Below, piece by piece: positions 23,057 through 32,173 of a DNA stretch of 64,000 nucleotides (its first letter is position 1; each line of letters opens with the position of its first letter). This DNA comes from Jannaschia sp. Os4. Its GTDB lineage: Bacteria > Pseudomonadota > Alphaproteobacteria > Rhodobacterales > Rhodobacteraceae. A model generated the notes under the pieces. It did not search any database. It saw nothing but the letters and a program-made list of their open reading frames with translations, and was not told where the DNA came from. The stretch spans positions 186,001 to 250,000 of the forward strand of contig NZ_JAFCAR010000005.1 in the NCBI RefSeq assembly GCF_016820245.1, in the 5' to 3' direction. The position numbers and the translations under genes were made by a program.

Positions 23057-23509
23057 ATGGACCTGCGGGACCGGCTCTCCGCCAGCCTCAAGGAGGCGAT
23101 GCGCGACAAGGACGCGACGCGCCTCGGCACGCTGCGCCTCATCAACGCGGCGCTCAAGGACCAAGACATCGCGCTGCGCGCCGAGGGCCGCACGGTGTCG
23201 GACGCCGACGCGACGGCGATCCTGTCGAAGATGGTCAAGCAGCGCCGCGAATCCGCGACCGTCTACGAGGAGGGCGGGCGGCTGGAGCTGGCCGAGAAGG
23301 AGCGCGCCGAGATCGCGGTGATCGAGGAGTTCCTGCCCAAGCAGCTCTCCGACGAGGAGCGGGCGGCGGCCATCGACGCGGCCATCGCCTCGACGGGCGC
23401 CACCAGCGTGCGCGACATGGGCAAGGTGATGGGCGCGCTGAAGGCAAGGCACGCCGGGCAGATGGACTTCGGCGCGGCGGGCGCGGCGGTGAAGGCCAAG
23501 CTGGGGTAG
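23057..23509 (+). CDS. yqeY: GatB/YqeY domain-containing protein
   Basis: A 150-residue cytoplasmic protein with the YqeY pattern: LRDRLSASLKEAMRDKD, GTLRLINAALKDQDI, a central KMVKQRRESATVYEEGGR and the C-terminal DMGKVMGALKARHAGQMD. The fold matches the tRNA-binding tail of GatB; the biological role is not settled. The start at 23057 has GGAAGGAC upstream and gives the family N terminus; an ATG 48 nt earlier lies in the same frame but has no ribosome site. Divergent from carA, an arrangement found repeatedly in alphaproteobacteria. Confidence 0.92.
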   Translation: MDLRDRLSASLKEAMRDKDATRLGTLRLINAALKDQDIALRAEGRTVSDADATAILSKMVKQRRESATVYEEGGRLELAEKERAEIAVIEEFLPKQLSDEERAAAIDAAIASTGATSVRDMGKVMGALKARHAGQMDFGAAGAAVKAKLG

Positions 23510-23697
23510 GGGGCGTTCGGGCGGCGCGCCCGCCGCGATACGGCCGCGCAGCGGTCCGCGCATCGCCTGGCCGTACCCCGGCCCGGCGATCGGTCCGAGG
23601 GTCCGCGACGCGGCCACGTCGTGCGGGGGTGAGGGATCAAGTGCGCCGCGGTGAGGTCGCATCGCCGCGCCACTGCCCTGCGATGCGCTCCGCCACC

Positions 23698-24225
23698 CTA
23701 CCGCGCCGCGTTCAGCCCCGCGCCGATCACGTCGCGCAGGGACGCCCGCTCCGACGGCGTCAGGAACGCGCCGATCTCCACCGGGCGCGGCCCGCCCTCC
23801 AGCGTCAGGTAGTTCTCGACGGGCCGCTCGCCGGGATGCATCTCGACCCGCACCCAGTAGGGGTTCGCCTCCCACTCGCGCAGGCCCTTGGGGTCGCGCC
23901 GCTCCAGCCGCGCCAGCGCGGGCGTGACGACCAGCCGCTCCTCGATGTCGCGGTCCCGCCACGACCGCCGCAGCGCGAGCCACAGCAGCCCCAGCGCCCC
24001 CATCGCGAAGGGCAGGATCCCCCAGAACGCCACCGTGGCGAGCACCCCCATCAGCGGGATGCAGAGCGCGGCGAACATGAAGGACACGACGCGGGCGAAG
24101 CCGGGCTTCGTCAGCGACGAGTGCGGCGTGGCCACCACCTCCAGCACCACGTCGTCGGCCCCACGCGAAGAGGCCCCGGACTGTGCCGGGGCCTCCTGCG
24201 GGTCTCTCAGGACGCTGTAGGGCAT
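23698..24225 (-). CDS. DUF2244 domain-containing membrane protein
   Basis: A 175-residue protein with two adjacent membrane helices (about 46-85: VSFMFAALCIPLMGVLATVA then FWGILPFAMGALGLLWLAL) and a following hydrophilic domain with WEANPYWVRVEMHP and VEIGAFLTPSERASL, characteristic of DUF2244. Members are regularly encoded beside cytochrome c oxidase genes; here it starts 7 nt after the ctaD stop on the same strand, suggesting cotranscription and a link to oxidase assembly or function. The precise role is unknown. Confidence 0.85.
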   Translation of the reverse strand: MPYSVLRDPQEAPAQSGASSRGADDVVLEVVATPHSSLTKPGFARVVSFMFAALCIPLMGVLATVAFWGILPFAMGALGLLWLALRRSWRDRDIEERLVVTPALARLERRDPKGLREWEANPYWVRVEMHPGERPVENYLTLEGGPRPVEIGAFLTPSERASLRDVIGAGLNAAR

Positions 24226-24231
24226 CGCGCC

Positions 24232-25947
24232 TCAGCGCCGCGCGCCGTCCACCGCCGGCGAGGCGGGCAGGTCGCCGTGCGGGTGCCGGTCCCACATGTC
24301 CTGCGTCGGCAGCTCCTCGAACGTGTGCTCCGGCGGCGGGTTGGGCAGCACCCACTCCAGCGTGTCGGCGTGCTCGCCCCAGTAGGCGGGCTCGGCGATC
24401 ACGCGGCCGCGCAGCACGGTGTAGGCCACGATCCCGATGAAGAAGAGGAACGAGGCGAACGAGAGGAACGCGCCCCACGACGACACTTGGTGCCAGAGGG
24501 TGAACGCCTCCGGGTAGTCGATGTAGCGGCGCGGCATCCCTTGGTTCCCGAGGAAGTGCTGCGGGAAGAAGGTCAGGTTGGCGCCGATGAAGAACACCCA
24601 GAAGTGCACCTGGCCGGCCCATTCCGGATACTGCCGTCCCGACATCTTGCCGATCCAGTAGTAGACGCCCGCGAAGATGCCGAACACGGCGCCCAGGGAC
24701 ATCACGTAGTGGAAGTGCGCGACCACGTAGTAGGTGTCGTGATAGGCCCGGTCCACGCCCGCTTGGGACAGGACGATGCCGGTCACGCCGCCCAGCGTGA
24801 ACAGGAAGATGAAGCCCATCGCGAAGAGCATCGGCGTGCGGAACTCGATCGAGCCGCCCCACATCGTCGCGATCCACGAGAAGATCTTCACGCCCGTGGG
24901 CACCGCGATGATCATCGTGGCCACCATGAAGTAGGCCTGCTGCGTCAGCGACATGCCCACCGTGTACATGTGGTGCGCCCAGACGACGAAGCCGAGCCCC
25001 CCGATCGCCACCATCGCGTAGACCATCGGCAGGTAGCCGAAGATCGGCTTCTTCGAGAACGTCGCCACCACGTGGGAGATGATCCCGAACGCGGGCAGCA
25101 CGACGATGTAGACCTCCGGGTGCCCGAAGAACCACAGGATGTGCTGGTAGAGCACGGGGTCGCCGCCGCCCTCGGGGAAGAAGAAGGTCGTGCCGAAGTT
25201 GCGGTCCGTCAGCAGCATCGTGATCGCGCCGGCCAGCACGGGCAGGGCCAGCAGGATCAGCCACGCGGTCACGAAGATCGACCACGCGAAGAGCGGCACC
25301 TTGTGCAGCGTCATGCCCGGCGCGCGCATGTTGAGGAACGTCGTGATGATGTTGATCGCGCCGAGGATCGAGGACGCGCCCGACACGTGCACCGCGAAGA
25401 TCGCGATGTCCGTCGAGAAGCCTTGCTCGGTCGTCGAGAGCGGCGGGTAGAGCACCCAGCCGATGCCCGAGCCGTTCTGCCCGTTGCCGCCCGGCACGAA
25501 CAGCGACAGCACCGCCAGCGAGGTGCCCGTCACGAACAGCCAGAAGGACAGGTTGTTGAGGCGCGGGAACGCCATGTCCGGCGCGCCGATGTGCAGCGGC
25601 ATGAAGTAGTTGCCGAAGCCGCCGAACAGCGCCGGGATGACCACGAAGAACATCATGGTGATGCCGTGGCCCGTGATCAGCACGTTCCACAGGTGGCCGT
25701 TGGGCGTGCATTCCTCCATCGCGCCCGCCGAGAACAGGCGCGCGCCCTCGAGGCACATGTACTGGACGCCCGGCTCCATCAGCTCGAGGCGCATGTAGAC
25801 CGTCATCGCCACGCTGATGAACCCGGCAATGCCGGACACGATCAGGTAGAGGATGCCGATGTCCTTGTGGTTCGTGGACATGAACCAGCGCGTGAAGAAG
25901 CCGGGCTTCTCGTGCGCGTCGTGTCCGGAGATCGCGGCGTCTGCCAT
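24232..25947 (-). CDS. ctaD: Cytochrome c oxidase subunit I (aa3 type)
   Basis: Catalytic subunit of the terminal oxidase: binds heme a and the heme a3-CuB site and pumps protons; 571 residues and twelve membrane helices. [13 protein letters not shown] at the N terminus, [20 protein letters not shown], the CuB-ligand segment [20 protein letters not shown] (with the cross-linked His-Tyr), [11 protein letters not shown] and the heme-ligand [18 protein letters not shown] are all present. ATG at 25947 is the family start. Subunits II and III are elsewhere, as is common in Rhodobacteraceae. DUF2244 follows. Confidence 0.97.
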   Translation of the reverse strand: MADAAISGHDAHEKPGFFTRWFMSTNHKDIGILYLIVSGIAGFISVAMTVYMRLELMEPGVQYMCLEGARLFSAGAMEECTPNGHLWNVLITGHGITMMFFVVIPALFGGFGNYFMPLHIGAPDMAFPRLNNLSFWLFVTGTSLAVLSLFVPGGNGQNGSGIGWVLYPPLSTTEQGFSTDIAIFAVHVSGASSILGAINIITTFLNMRAPGMTLHKVPLFAWSIFVTAWLILLALPVLAGAITMLLTDRNFGTTFFFPEGGGDPVLYQHILWFFGHPEVYIVVLPAFGIISHVVATFSKKPIFGYLPMVYAMVAIGGLGFVVWAHHMYTVGMSLTQQAYFMVATMIIAVPTGVKIFSWIATMWGGSIEFRTPMLFAMGFIFLFTLGGVTGIVLSQAGVDRAYHDTYYVVAHFHYVMSLGAVFGIFAGVYYWIGKMSGRQYPEWAGQVHFWVFFIGANLTFFPQHFLGNQGMPRRYIDYPEAFTLWHQVSSWGAFLSFASFLFFIGIVAYTVLRGRVIAEPAYWGEHADTLEWVLPNPPPEHTFEELPTQDMWDRHPHGDLPASPAVDGARR

Positions 25948-26050
25948 TCTCGGTCGCTCCGTGTCGTTCGCGCCCGTCTGGAGAGGCGCCGTCTGCTCAC
26001 CGGGGGAATCGGGCATGCGGCTGCATGCCGGACGGCCCCGTCCGGGGGGC

Positions 26051-26082
26051 GGTCTATCGACCGTCTCCCCAACGCGCAACGG
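26051..26082 (-). promoter_or_regulatory. Probable ctaD promoter
   Basis: On the minus strand CCGTTGCGC gives TTGCGC (26074-26079), then 17 nt, then TAGACC (26051-26056). Same CCGTTG-N19-nTAGA arrangement as before yqeY, the 37930 ORF and trpB. Implies a 5' leader of about 100 nt for ctaD. Confidence 0.55.
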
Positions 26083-26139
26083 GGCGGTGGGACGCAGGGG
26101 GAGGGCGATGGGTCGCAGCGGGAGGGCAGCGCCCCGGCG

Positions 26140-26631
26140 CTACCGCAGGCCCAAGGCCCGCTCCTCGGCCGGGATGCGGACCAAGGCCAGCAGCGCCACG
26201 TTCGCCACCCCCCAGACCAGCGCGACCCACCACAGGCCCAGCACCATCGGCGCGACGACCATCTCGGCCACGACCACCGCGTAGTTCGGGTGCGGGATCC
26301 AGCGGAACGGGCCCTGCGCCACCAGCGTCTCGCCCGGCACGACGAGGATGCGCGTCGTCCAGCGCGGCCCCAGCGTGGCCAGCACCCACGCCCGCAGGGC
26401 CTGGAGGATCGCGAACGGCACCAGCCAGCCCAGCCGGACCGGCTCGTCCCAGCCCCAGACGGCGATGGCCGCGATCCACGAGGCGTGCAGCGCCACGATG
26501 GTCCCGTAGTGGCCCGCCCCGTGCTCCACCGCGCCCCGCGCGCGCAGCCGCGCGGTGTTGCGCTTGGCGATCGCCAGTTCCGCCAGACGCTGGACGATCA
26601 GGAACCCGATGAAGAGCAGCGCCTCGATCAC
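26140..26631 (-). CDS. Isoprenylcysteine carboxyl methyltransferase family protein
   Basis: A 163-residue integral membrane methyltransferase of the ICMT/YpbQ type: several helices (IEALLFIGFLIVQRLAELAI at the start) and the cofactor-binding signature GPFRWIPHPNYAVVVAE (about 108-125), with a final RIPAEERALG. GTG at 26631 overlaps the TGA of the type III polyketide synthase gene (26628-26631). This pairing is the same as bpsA-bpsB in Bacillus and srs-type clusters, where the methyltransferase modifies alkylpyrones or alkylresorcinols made by the synthase, so the same role is inferred here. Confidence 0.85.
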   Translation of the reverse strand: MIEALLFIGFLIVQRLAELAIAKRNTARLRARGAVEHGAGHYGTIVALHASWIAAIAVWGWDEPVRLGWLVPFAILQALRAWVLATLGPRWTTRILVVPGETLVAQGPFRWIPHPNYAVVVAEMVVAPMVLGLWWVALVWGVANVALLALVRIPAEERALGLR

Positions 26632-27679
26632 GCGGCCACGTCCACCGGCGTGAACGCGGCCGAGAAGCCCGGACCCAGCGCAGTCGTCATCAGCCGCCCC
26701 GTCCGCCCCGCCGCCAGCGCACGTTCCAGCACGAAGAGCACCGTGGGCGCGCTCATGTTGCCGTGGTCGCGCAGAACGTCCCGCTCGAGGTCGAGCGCCC
26801 CTTGGCCCAGCTCCAGGGCCTGCTCGAGCGCCGTGATCACCTTCGCCCCGCCCGGATGCGCCACGATCCGGTCCACCGAGGCCCGGTCCCGCCCCATCGC
26901 CGCGAGGGCCGCGTCCGTCGCCGCCCCCATCTCGCCGTGGCGAAGTCGGGGATGGAGCGGTCGAACACCACGCCCAAGCCTTCGTCATCCACGTCCCAGC
27001 CCATGATGCCCAGCGTGTCGGGCCAGCGGTGCTGCGCCCCCGGCGCCACCGTCACCGGCCCGTCCCCGGCGGTCATCGCGCAGGCCGCGCCGCCGTCGCC
27101 GAACAGCACGGTGGCGATCACGTCCGCCTTCTGCAGCCGGTCGGTGCGGAAGCTCACCGTGCAGGCCTCGACCACCACCAGCAGCACCTTCGCCCCCGGC
27201 GCGCCCCGCGCCATCTGCGCCGCGATCGTGAGCCCCGTGGCACCCCCCGCGCAGCCCAGCCCGAACACCGGCACCCGGAGCGCGTCCGCCCGGAACCCCA
27301 GCGCGTCGCCGCACACCGCCTCCAAGGTCGGCGTCGCCACGCCCGTGGAGGAGACGGTGACGATCACGTCCACCTCCGCCGCGGTCCACTCCGCCGCGTC
27401 CAGCGCCGCCGCCGCGGACCGCGCGAACAGGTCCGCGCAGCCGGCCAGATAGGCGTCGTTGCGTTCCTTCCAGCCGATGCGCCGGTCGTCGAACCACTCG
27501 AACGGGACCACCGACTGCCGCCGGTCGATCCCCGCGGCGGCGAAGGAGGACAGCATCCGCTGGAACTGCGGATAGCGCGGCCCGAGCAGCTCCTCGGCGC
27601 GGCGCCCGACGATGTCCTGCGGCAGCGCGTGCGGGGCCGCCGCGGTCGCGGGGCCGAACAGTCGGATGGGTGCGGTCAT
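26628..27679 (-). pseudogene. Type III polyketide synthase (chalcone/alkylresorcinol synthase-like), frameshifted
   Basis: Condenses acyl-CoA with malonyl-CoA units into pyrones or resorcinols. Residues 1-247 (MTAPIRLFGP to IPDFATA) read in one frame, with the catalytic cysteine C143 in FGLGCAGGATG. The rest (EMGAATDAALAAMGRDRASV, VAHPGGAKVI with the catalytic histidine, RDHGNMSAPTVLF with the asparagine) is in the next frame, stopping at 26628. The switch lies at about 26931-26940; total length 1052 nt, exactly one base short of 351 codons, so a single-base deletion explains it. With the base restored the protein would be 350 residues, normal for the family. It could be a real inactivation, programmed shifting or a sequencing error. 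Confidence 0.82.
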
Positions 27680-27733
27680 GGGGCCTCCGGGCGTGTCCCC
27701 CGGCGACGTGGCCCGCCCCCGCCGCCGGTCAAC

Positions 27734-28384
27734 TCACGGATCGGGGAAGGCGCCCGCGAAGGTCCGCTTCAGCGCGTCGTCCAGATCGCCCAGCCCCACC
27801 GGCAGGCCGAGGTCCACCAGCGACGTGACCCCATGGCCCGCGATCCCGCAGGGCACGATTCCGTCGAAATGCGACAGGTCCGGCTCCACGTTGACCGACA
27901 GCCCGTGGAAGCTGACCCACTTCCGCAGCCGCACCCCGATCGCCGCCACCTTGTCCTGCCGCGCCGTGCCGTCGGGCAGCGGCGCCTTCTCCGGCCGGTC
28001 CACCCAGACGCCCACGCGCCCCGGCTCAACCCGCCCCGTCACCCCGAACTCCGCCAGCGCCGCGATCACCCACGCCTCCAAGGACTGCACGAAGGCCCGC
28101 ACGTCCCGCCCCCGGGACCCGACGTCCAGCAGCACGTAGGCCACCCGCTGCCCCGGCCCGTGATAGGTGTACTGACCGCCCCGCCGCGTGGCGTGCACCG
28201 GGAACCGCGCGTCGAGGAGGTCGGCGTCCCTTGCGGAGGTCCCCGCGGTGTAGAGCGGCGGATGCTCCAGCAGCCACACGCACTCCCCCGCCGTGCCGTC
28301 GCGGATCGCCTCGGCCCGCGCCTCCATCCACGCGACCGCGTCCGCGTAGCCCACCGGGTCGGCGCTCTCGATCCACTCCACCAT
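27734..28384 (-). CDS. lipB: Octanoyl-[ACP]-protein N-octanoyltransferase
   Basis: Transfers octanoyl from acyl carrier protein to lipoyl-dependent enzymes (pyruvate and 2-oxoglutarate dehydrogenases, glycine cleavage H protein). It has 216 residues, normal length. Motifs: [47 protein letters not shown] (lysine about 145) and the catalytic cysteine in VPCGI (179). ATG at 28384 gives the family start. It lies 54 nt from the polyketide synthase start on the same strand and about 115 nt from a tRNA-Leu gene in the other orientation. Confidence 0.94.
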   Translation of the reverse strand: MVEWIESADPVGYADAVAWMEARAEAIRDGTAGECVWLLEHPPLYTAGTSARDADLLDARFPVHATRRGGQYTYHGPGQRVAYVLLDVGSRGRDVRAFVQSLEAWVIAALAEFGVTGRVEPGRVGVWVDRPEKAPLPDGTARQDKVAAIGVRLRKWVSFHGLSVNVEPDLSHFDGIVPCGIAGHGVTSLVDLGLPVGLGDLDDALKRTFAGAFPDP

Positions 28385-28499
28385 GCTCCGCAGGTGACGC
28401 CCTGCGCGGGGATGCGCAAGTCGGGCAAGAGGGGGCTTCCCATCCCCGCGCGGCCCCGCTAACAGCCCGCCCACCGGAGCCGTCGTGGGCCCCAGAGGG

Positions 28500-28586
28500 G
28501 CGGTCGTGGCGGAATTGGTAGACGCGCAGCGTTGAGGTCGCTGTGGGGTAACACCCGTGGAAGTTCGAGTCTTCTCGACCGCACCA
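28500..28586 (+). tRNA. tRNA-Leu (anticodon GAG)
   Basis: An 87-nt class II tRNA with encoded CCA. Acceptor stem GCGGTCG (28500-28506) pairs with CGACCGC (28576-28582), discriminator A, CCA at 28584-28586. The D arm has GGCGGAATTGGTAGACGC, the anticodon arm CAGCG-TTGAGGT-CGCTG reads GAG, a long variable arm follows (TGGGGTAACACCCG region) and the T loop is GTTCGAGTC, all as expected for leucine. No attachment-site duplication of its 3' end was noticed. Confidence 0.95.
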
Positions 28587-28738
28587 CCGGCTCCGGTCCA
28601 TCTCCTTGCGGCGGATAGGGCGACGCGCTTGTCCGGACGCCGTCCGGCGTCGCCGCATGGGACCGTCGGCGCTCCCTATGCGATCGCGCGCGTCGGGACG
28701 GACGCCGGGTGGCCGCGGCCCACCCGGAGCGGACCGCG

Positions 28739-29782
28739 TCAGCGCTCGTCGAGCATCTCCTCGTCGCAGAGGATCTCGAAGCCCTCCCCGTCGGCGCCAT
28801 CCGTCGCACGCGTCGAGGCGGCTCCCCCGTCGGAGAGCCCGACCGACCGGAGGAAGTAGCGCATCACCGTCTCGACCCCGAACGGGTTCACCTCGCGGAG
28901 GTTGGGTTCGTAGAACGTCGCGCGCGACGGATGGGTCGCGATCATCTCGTAGGACGGGAAGTAGGCGATGCGGCTCCGGCCCCGCGTGACGTCGCCCGCC
29001 ACCGCCCGCAGGACGGACTTGGAGTAGGTGTTCGCCAAGAGGACGTGCTCGGGCGAGGCCGTCGCCGCGAGCGAGACCGGCGACACGGTGAGCAGCATCC
29101 GCGCGCCCGGGTTCACCTCCTGCAGGCCGCCCCAGAACGCGAGCAGGTCGCGGCGCACGTCGATGTAGCCCATGTTCAGGAAGGCGTACCGATCCGGGTC
29201 GTAGCGGCCGCCGGACACCCCCGGCGCGACCGGGTAGACGGTTCCGTCCCGGGCGGAAGCCCACGTCTCGGTGAGGCCGAGGGTGAACACGAACAGGTTC
29301 GCGCTCTCGAACATGCGGCGCACCGCCGCGAGATGCGCCTCTCGCATGGCGAGTACGTCGTCCGGGCTGTCGTGCCCGACCGGGTCGATGGTGGGGCGGA
29401 GCGCATCGACCCAGCGGTCGCCGAGCTTCCAGACGCGCTCCTCGGGGACGCGTCGTCCGAAGGCTTCCTCGAACAGCTGCAGGAGCTGCCGCACCGTGTA
29501 GACGTTCCCGTAGCGGCAGCTGTAGACGCCGTAGCCCCAGCGCCGCGCCTCGGCGAGGGAGGGGAAGCGCACCGGTGCCGGCTCCGCGTCCAGCCAGCGC
29601 GCGCCGTTCCGGCGGAGCGCATCGCCGATATGCTGGGCGAAGCAGCTTCCGGCCGTGGCGATGGTGTCGCCCCGGGACAGGGAGATCGGTTCCCACAGAT
29701 CGTCGAGCGCGGCATAGTGCCGATCCCCGACGGACCGGCGCCAGTAGCGCGTGTCGGGCAGTCCTTCATACGGATGCTTCAT
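28739..29782 (-). CDS. GSCFA domain-containing protein
   Basis: A 347-residue cytoplasmic-looking protein. The defining GSCFA motif is ATAGSCFAQHI (about 42-52); later segments include VFTLGLTETWASARDG and LLTVSPVSLAATASPEHV, typical of this SGNH-hydrolase-like family. GSCFA proteins are often encoded with polysaccharide or glycan genes, but their reaction is not established. Start ATG 29782 overlaps the stop of the alpha/beta-hydrolase gene (29779-29782), so the two are coupled. The acidic C-terminal 40 residues look disordered. It probably belongs with the glycosyltransferase and unknown gene at 31.1-33.2 kb. Confidence 0.85.
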   Translation of the reverse strand: MKHPYEGLPDTRYWRRSVGDRHYAALDDLWEPISLSRGDTIATAGSCFAQHIGDALRRNGARWLDAEPAPVRFPSLAEARRWGYGVYSCRYGNVYTVRQLLQLFEEAFGRRVPEERVWKLGDRWVDALRPTIDPVGHDSPDDVLAMREAHLAAVRRMFESANLFVFTLGLTETWASARDGTVYPVAPGVSGGRYDPDRYAFLNMGYIDVRRDLLAFWGGLQEVNPGARMLLTVSPVSLAATASPEHVLLANTYSKSVLRAVAGDVTRGRSRIAYFPSYEMIATHPSRATFYEPNLREVNPFGVETVMRYFLRSVGLSDGGAASTRATDGADGEGFEILCDEEMLDER

Positions 29783-30774
29783 CTCGGCGCGTCCTTCGCG
29801 ATCGTCAGGTCCCTGAGTTGCCGGGCGAGCGCCAACTCGTCCGCCTCGGCCGTCACGATACTCCGCTCCGGTTCGTCCGGCGGGGCGGATCGCCCCTTGC
29901 GGAAGGGCGCCGGCTTCCGCTCGGGGCGCGGGCGGAGTTCGTGGTAGCGCGCGAGCACGGCATCGGGGCCGTCGGCGGCCGCGTCGGCCGCCGCCGCGAT
30001 CCAGCGTCGAAGCTGATGGCCCGGCACCGCGCCCGCGTGTCCGGGCGTGCCCCAGTAGTCGACGTTCACGATGTAGTTCGAGGAGCCCGCGCCCTCGAGC
30101 GCGTTCAGCATCGGATAGAGATGCCCGGACAACTGCTTCCGATCGCCCGCGGCGACGAGGAAGATCGGTAGGTTCTCGTGCCCTTGCCCATAGAGGTCCG
30201 GCAAGTCGGTCACCACATGGTCCGCGAGCGACTCCGCGTCGCCGAGGCCCGGCCAGAGTTCCTGGGCGAGCAGGCTGCCTCGATATGGGGTCAGGACGGT
30301 CTGGGCGCCGCCTACGACGGCGACGCTCCCCGGGACGCGATGGGAGTGGAACAGCGCCGGGAACCCCCCGGCCGATCCGCCGAGGAAGATGACCGAGTCG
30401 ATCTTCAGCAGGTCCAAGGCCTCCTGGACGAGCGAATGGACGAGGTCCTGCAGCGGATGTCGTTCCGTCCCGATGAACCAGTTCGTCGAGATGTCGACGC
30501 GATCTAGGAACAGCGGATCCGAGATCGCGAGGTGGACCGGCGACGTGACGTCGCCGAATGGGGGTACGAAGACGGGTGGCGGCCGCTTCGTCGCGCTCAC
30601 GGCGCCGTGGAAGCTGACGACGAGGACGTCTCGGCGCCCCTCCCGGTCGAAGCGCAACGGAATGGCGCATCCCTCGTAGTCGACGATCGCATGCCCGCCC
30701 TCGGACAGGAGCCCGGCGAGCGCCCGCCTCTCCATCTGGTCGAAGCTCGGGGTGTCCGGCTTGGTTCGTGGCAC
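29779..30774 (-). CDS. Alpha/beta-hydrolase-fold protein of glycan-like cluster
   Basis: A 331-residue protein with a nucleophile elbow VIFLGGSAGGFPAL (serine about 134), an upstream oxyanion-type segment VVSFHGAVS and a candidate histidine in WGTPGHAGAVPGHQ near residue 250. No signal peptide. The tail of about 60 residues is charged and probably flexible. It resembles acyltransferase/esterase-like proteins found beside glycosyltransferases; substrate unknown. I choose GTG 30774 because GGAGGT lies 6 nt before it; the in-frame ATG at 30795 spans that ribosome site. The GSCFA gene follows with a 4-nt overlap. Confidence 0.75.
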   Translation of the reverse strand: MPRTKPDTPSFDQMERRALAGLLSEGGHAIVDYEGCAIPLRFDREGRRDVLVVSFHGAVSATKRPPPVFVPPFGDVTSPVHLAISDPLFLDRVDISTNWFIGTERHPLQDLVHSLVQEALDLLKIDSVIFLGGSAGGFPALFHSHRVPGSVAVVGGAQTVLTPYRGSLLAQELWPGLGDAESLADHVVTDLPDLYGQGHENLPIFLVAAGDRKQLSGHLYPMLNALEGAGSSNYIVNVDYWGTPGHAGAVPGHQLRRWIAAAADAAADGPDAVLARYHELRPRPERKPAPFRKGRSAPPDEPERSIVTAEADELALARQLRDLTIAKDAPR

Positions 30775-31106
30775 GGGTGCACCTCCATTGTGCATCGACG
30801 TGCGTTGGGCGGCGGCGTCATCCGCCGGAGCCGAGGCACGACATGCGATCCGGCGGCCATCCTGCGCGAGCGCAGGACAGCAGGGCCTCGGCCGCTATTA
30901 GACCTACGATGGTTGAGGCGAAAGTGCCTCCGGCAGGGGGCAGGCGATGCGTCTCCGGGGCGAGCCGCCGTCCGGCGCGCGCGCCTGCCGGGGTCACGCC
31001 CGGCGGCGTCCACCGGCTCGACCCTGCCGGCCCTCGCGTTCGGCCCTCGCGCGATGGACACGGGTCGCGATAGGCGGTAGCGGACACGCCACCAGAGGTC
31101 TGCGCG
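30775..31106. other. 332-nt divergent gap, no gene; one perfect palindrome
   Basis: Separates the GSCFA/hydrolase pair (minus) from the glycosyltransferase pair (plus). It holds the palindrome TCCTGCGCGAGCGCAGGA (30860-30877) and an AT-richer stretch CTATTAGACCTACG around 30894-30907, which could supply promoter elements in both directions. No convincing ORF or RNA gene seen. Confidence 0.5.
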
Positions 31107-32162
31107 ATGGTTCGTCTCGATGGCACCACCGACACCGGTCAGACCGTCTCCGACGCGCGCCGCGCGTCCCGGACCCGCACCGGAGACCGGATGACCCCCA
31201 TCCCCTTCAGGCAGACGCCCGAGATGTCCGGCCCCATGCCGCCGGACCGCCCGGCGTTCGACGCGGCCGAGGTGCGCGCCGTCGTCGAGCGCGCCGCGAC
31301 CGATCCCGACGGCGCCTATCTCGGCATCGCCTCCATCCCGCGGCGGGTGCATGCGCTGCGCGCGACGCTGGCGTCCCTGCAGGGCCAAGCGACCCACGCC
31401 TTCGTCTACCTCAACGGCTACGACGCAGTGCCGGACTTCCTCGAAGACCCGAGGATCACCGTGTTCCGCAGCCAGGAGTTCGGGGACCTCAACGCGACCG
31501 GCAAGGTGTTCGCCTTGGGCCACGTGCCGCACGGGACCCTGCTCACCGCGGACGACGACTTCATCTACCCTGCGAACTACGTGGCCACGCTGGAGGCGGC
31601 CATCGCGCGCTACGGCGGGCGGGTCGCGGCCTGCGTCCACGGCTCGATCTTCCCCGACCGGGTCGAGCACTACTACCTCCGCACCGCCATCTTCGCCGCG
31701 CAGCAGGCGCTGCCGCAGGACCGGTTCGTCACGCTCCCGGGCACGGCCTCGCTCGCGGTGCGGGCGGGGGTGCTGCCGCTGGAGCTCGACGCCTTCCTCC
31801 CCGAGACGATGGTCGACCTGACCCTCGCGATCCTGTGCAAGGCGAACCGCGTGCCCGTGGTCGCGGTCGCGCGCCGGGCGCACTGGCTGCAGAACATCGA
31901 CCGCGACGGCCTCTACCAGATGTTCACCCGCGCCCGGACGCATCACGCCGCCTACGCCGAGCGGCACGGCCCGTGGGGCTTCGACGCCTACCGCGACGCG
32001 ATCCGGAGCCTTCCCGCCGACCGGGCCGACCCGCAGGTCGACGCCGCCGCCTTCGCCTGCGCCGCGGCGGGGACCGTGCCCGCCCACTGGCGCGAGTCGG
32101 CCACCTACTACCTGCTCAAGGCCGAGCAGGCGCGCGCGGCCGACGGCGCCCGCGCGGTGTGA
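31107..32162 (+). CDS. Glycosyltransferase-like protein
   Basis: A protein of 351 residues (323 if it starts at the in-frame ATG 31191; both starts have plausible ribosome sites). A GT-A-type pattern is visible: GIASIPRRVHALRATLASLQ near the N terminus, then the metal-site-like LLTADDDFIYPANYVATLEA. The C-terminal half (FVTLPGTASLAVRAGVLPLE and HWLQNIDRDGLY) fits nucleotide-sugar-dependent enzymes acting on cell-surface glycans. No membrane helices. Donor and acceptor unknown. It is followed after 11 nt by an unrecognised gene and is divergent from the GSCFA/hydrolase pair. Confidence 0.7.
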   Translation: MVRLDGTTDTGQTVSDARRASRTRTGDRMTPIPFRQTPEMSGPMPPDRPAFDAAEVRAVVERAATDPDGAYLGIASIPRRVHALRATLASLQGQATHAFVYLNGYDAVPDFLEDPRITVFRSQEFGDLNATGKVFALGHVPHGTLLTADDDFIYPANYVATLEAAIARYGGRVAACVHGSIFPDRVEHYYLRTAIFAAQQALPQDRFVTLPGTASLAVRAGVLPLELDAFLPETMVDLTLAILCKANRVPVVAVARRAHWLQNIDRDGLYQMFTRARTHHAAYAERHGPWGFDAYRDAIRSLPADRADPQVDAAAFACAAAGTVPAHWRESATYYLLKAEQARAADGARAV

Positions 32163-32173
32163 GGGGCGCGGCG

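Noticed and set aside
23041-27006. Open plus-strand frame of about 1320 codons across yqeY, DUF2244, ctaD and the methyltransferase
   Set aside because: Antisense to recognisable genes (CtaD, DUF2244, polyketide synthase). Translation is Arg/Gly/His-rich with no family signal; a product of high GC with few stops.
28500-28738. tRNA-Leu as attachment site of an integrated island covering 28.7-33.2 kb
   Set aside because: No integrase and no second copy of the tRNA 3' end were seen; composition of the cluster is only slightly different from neighbours.
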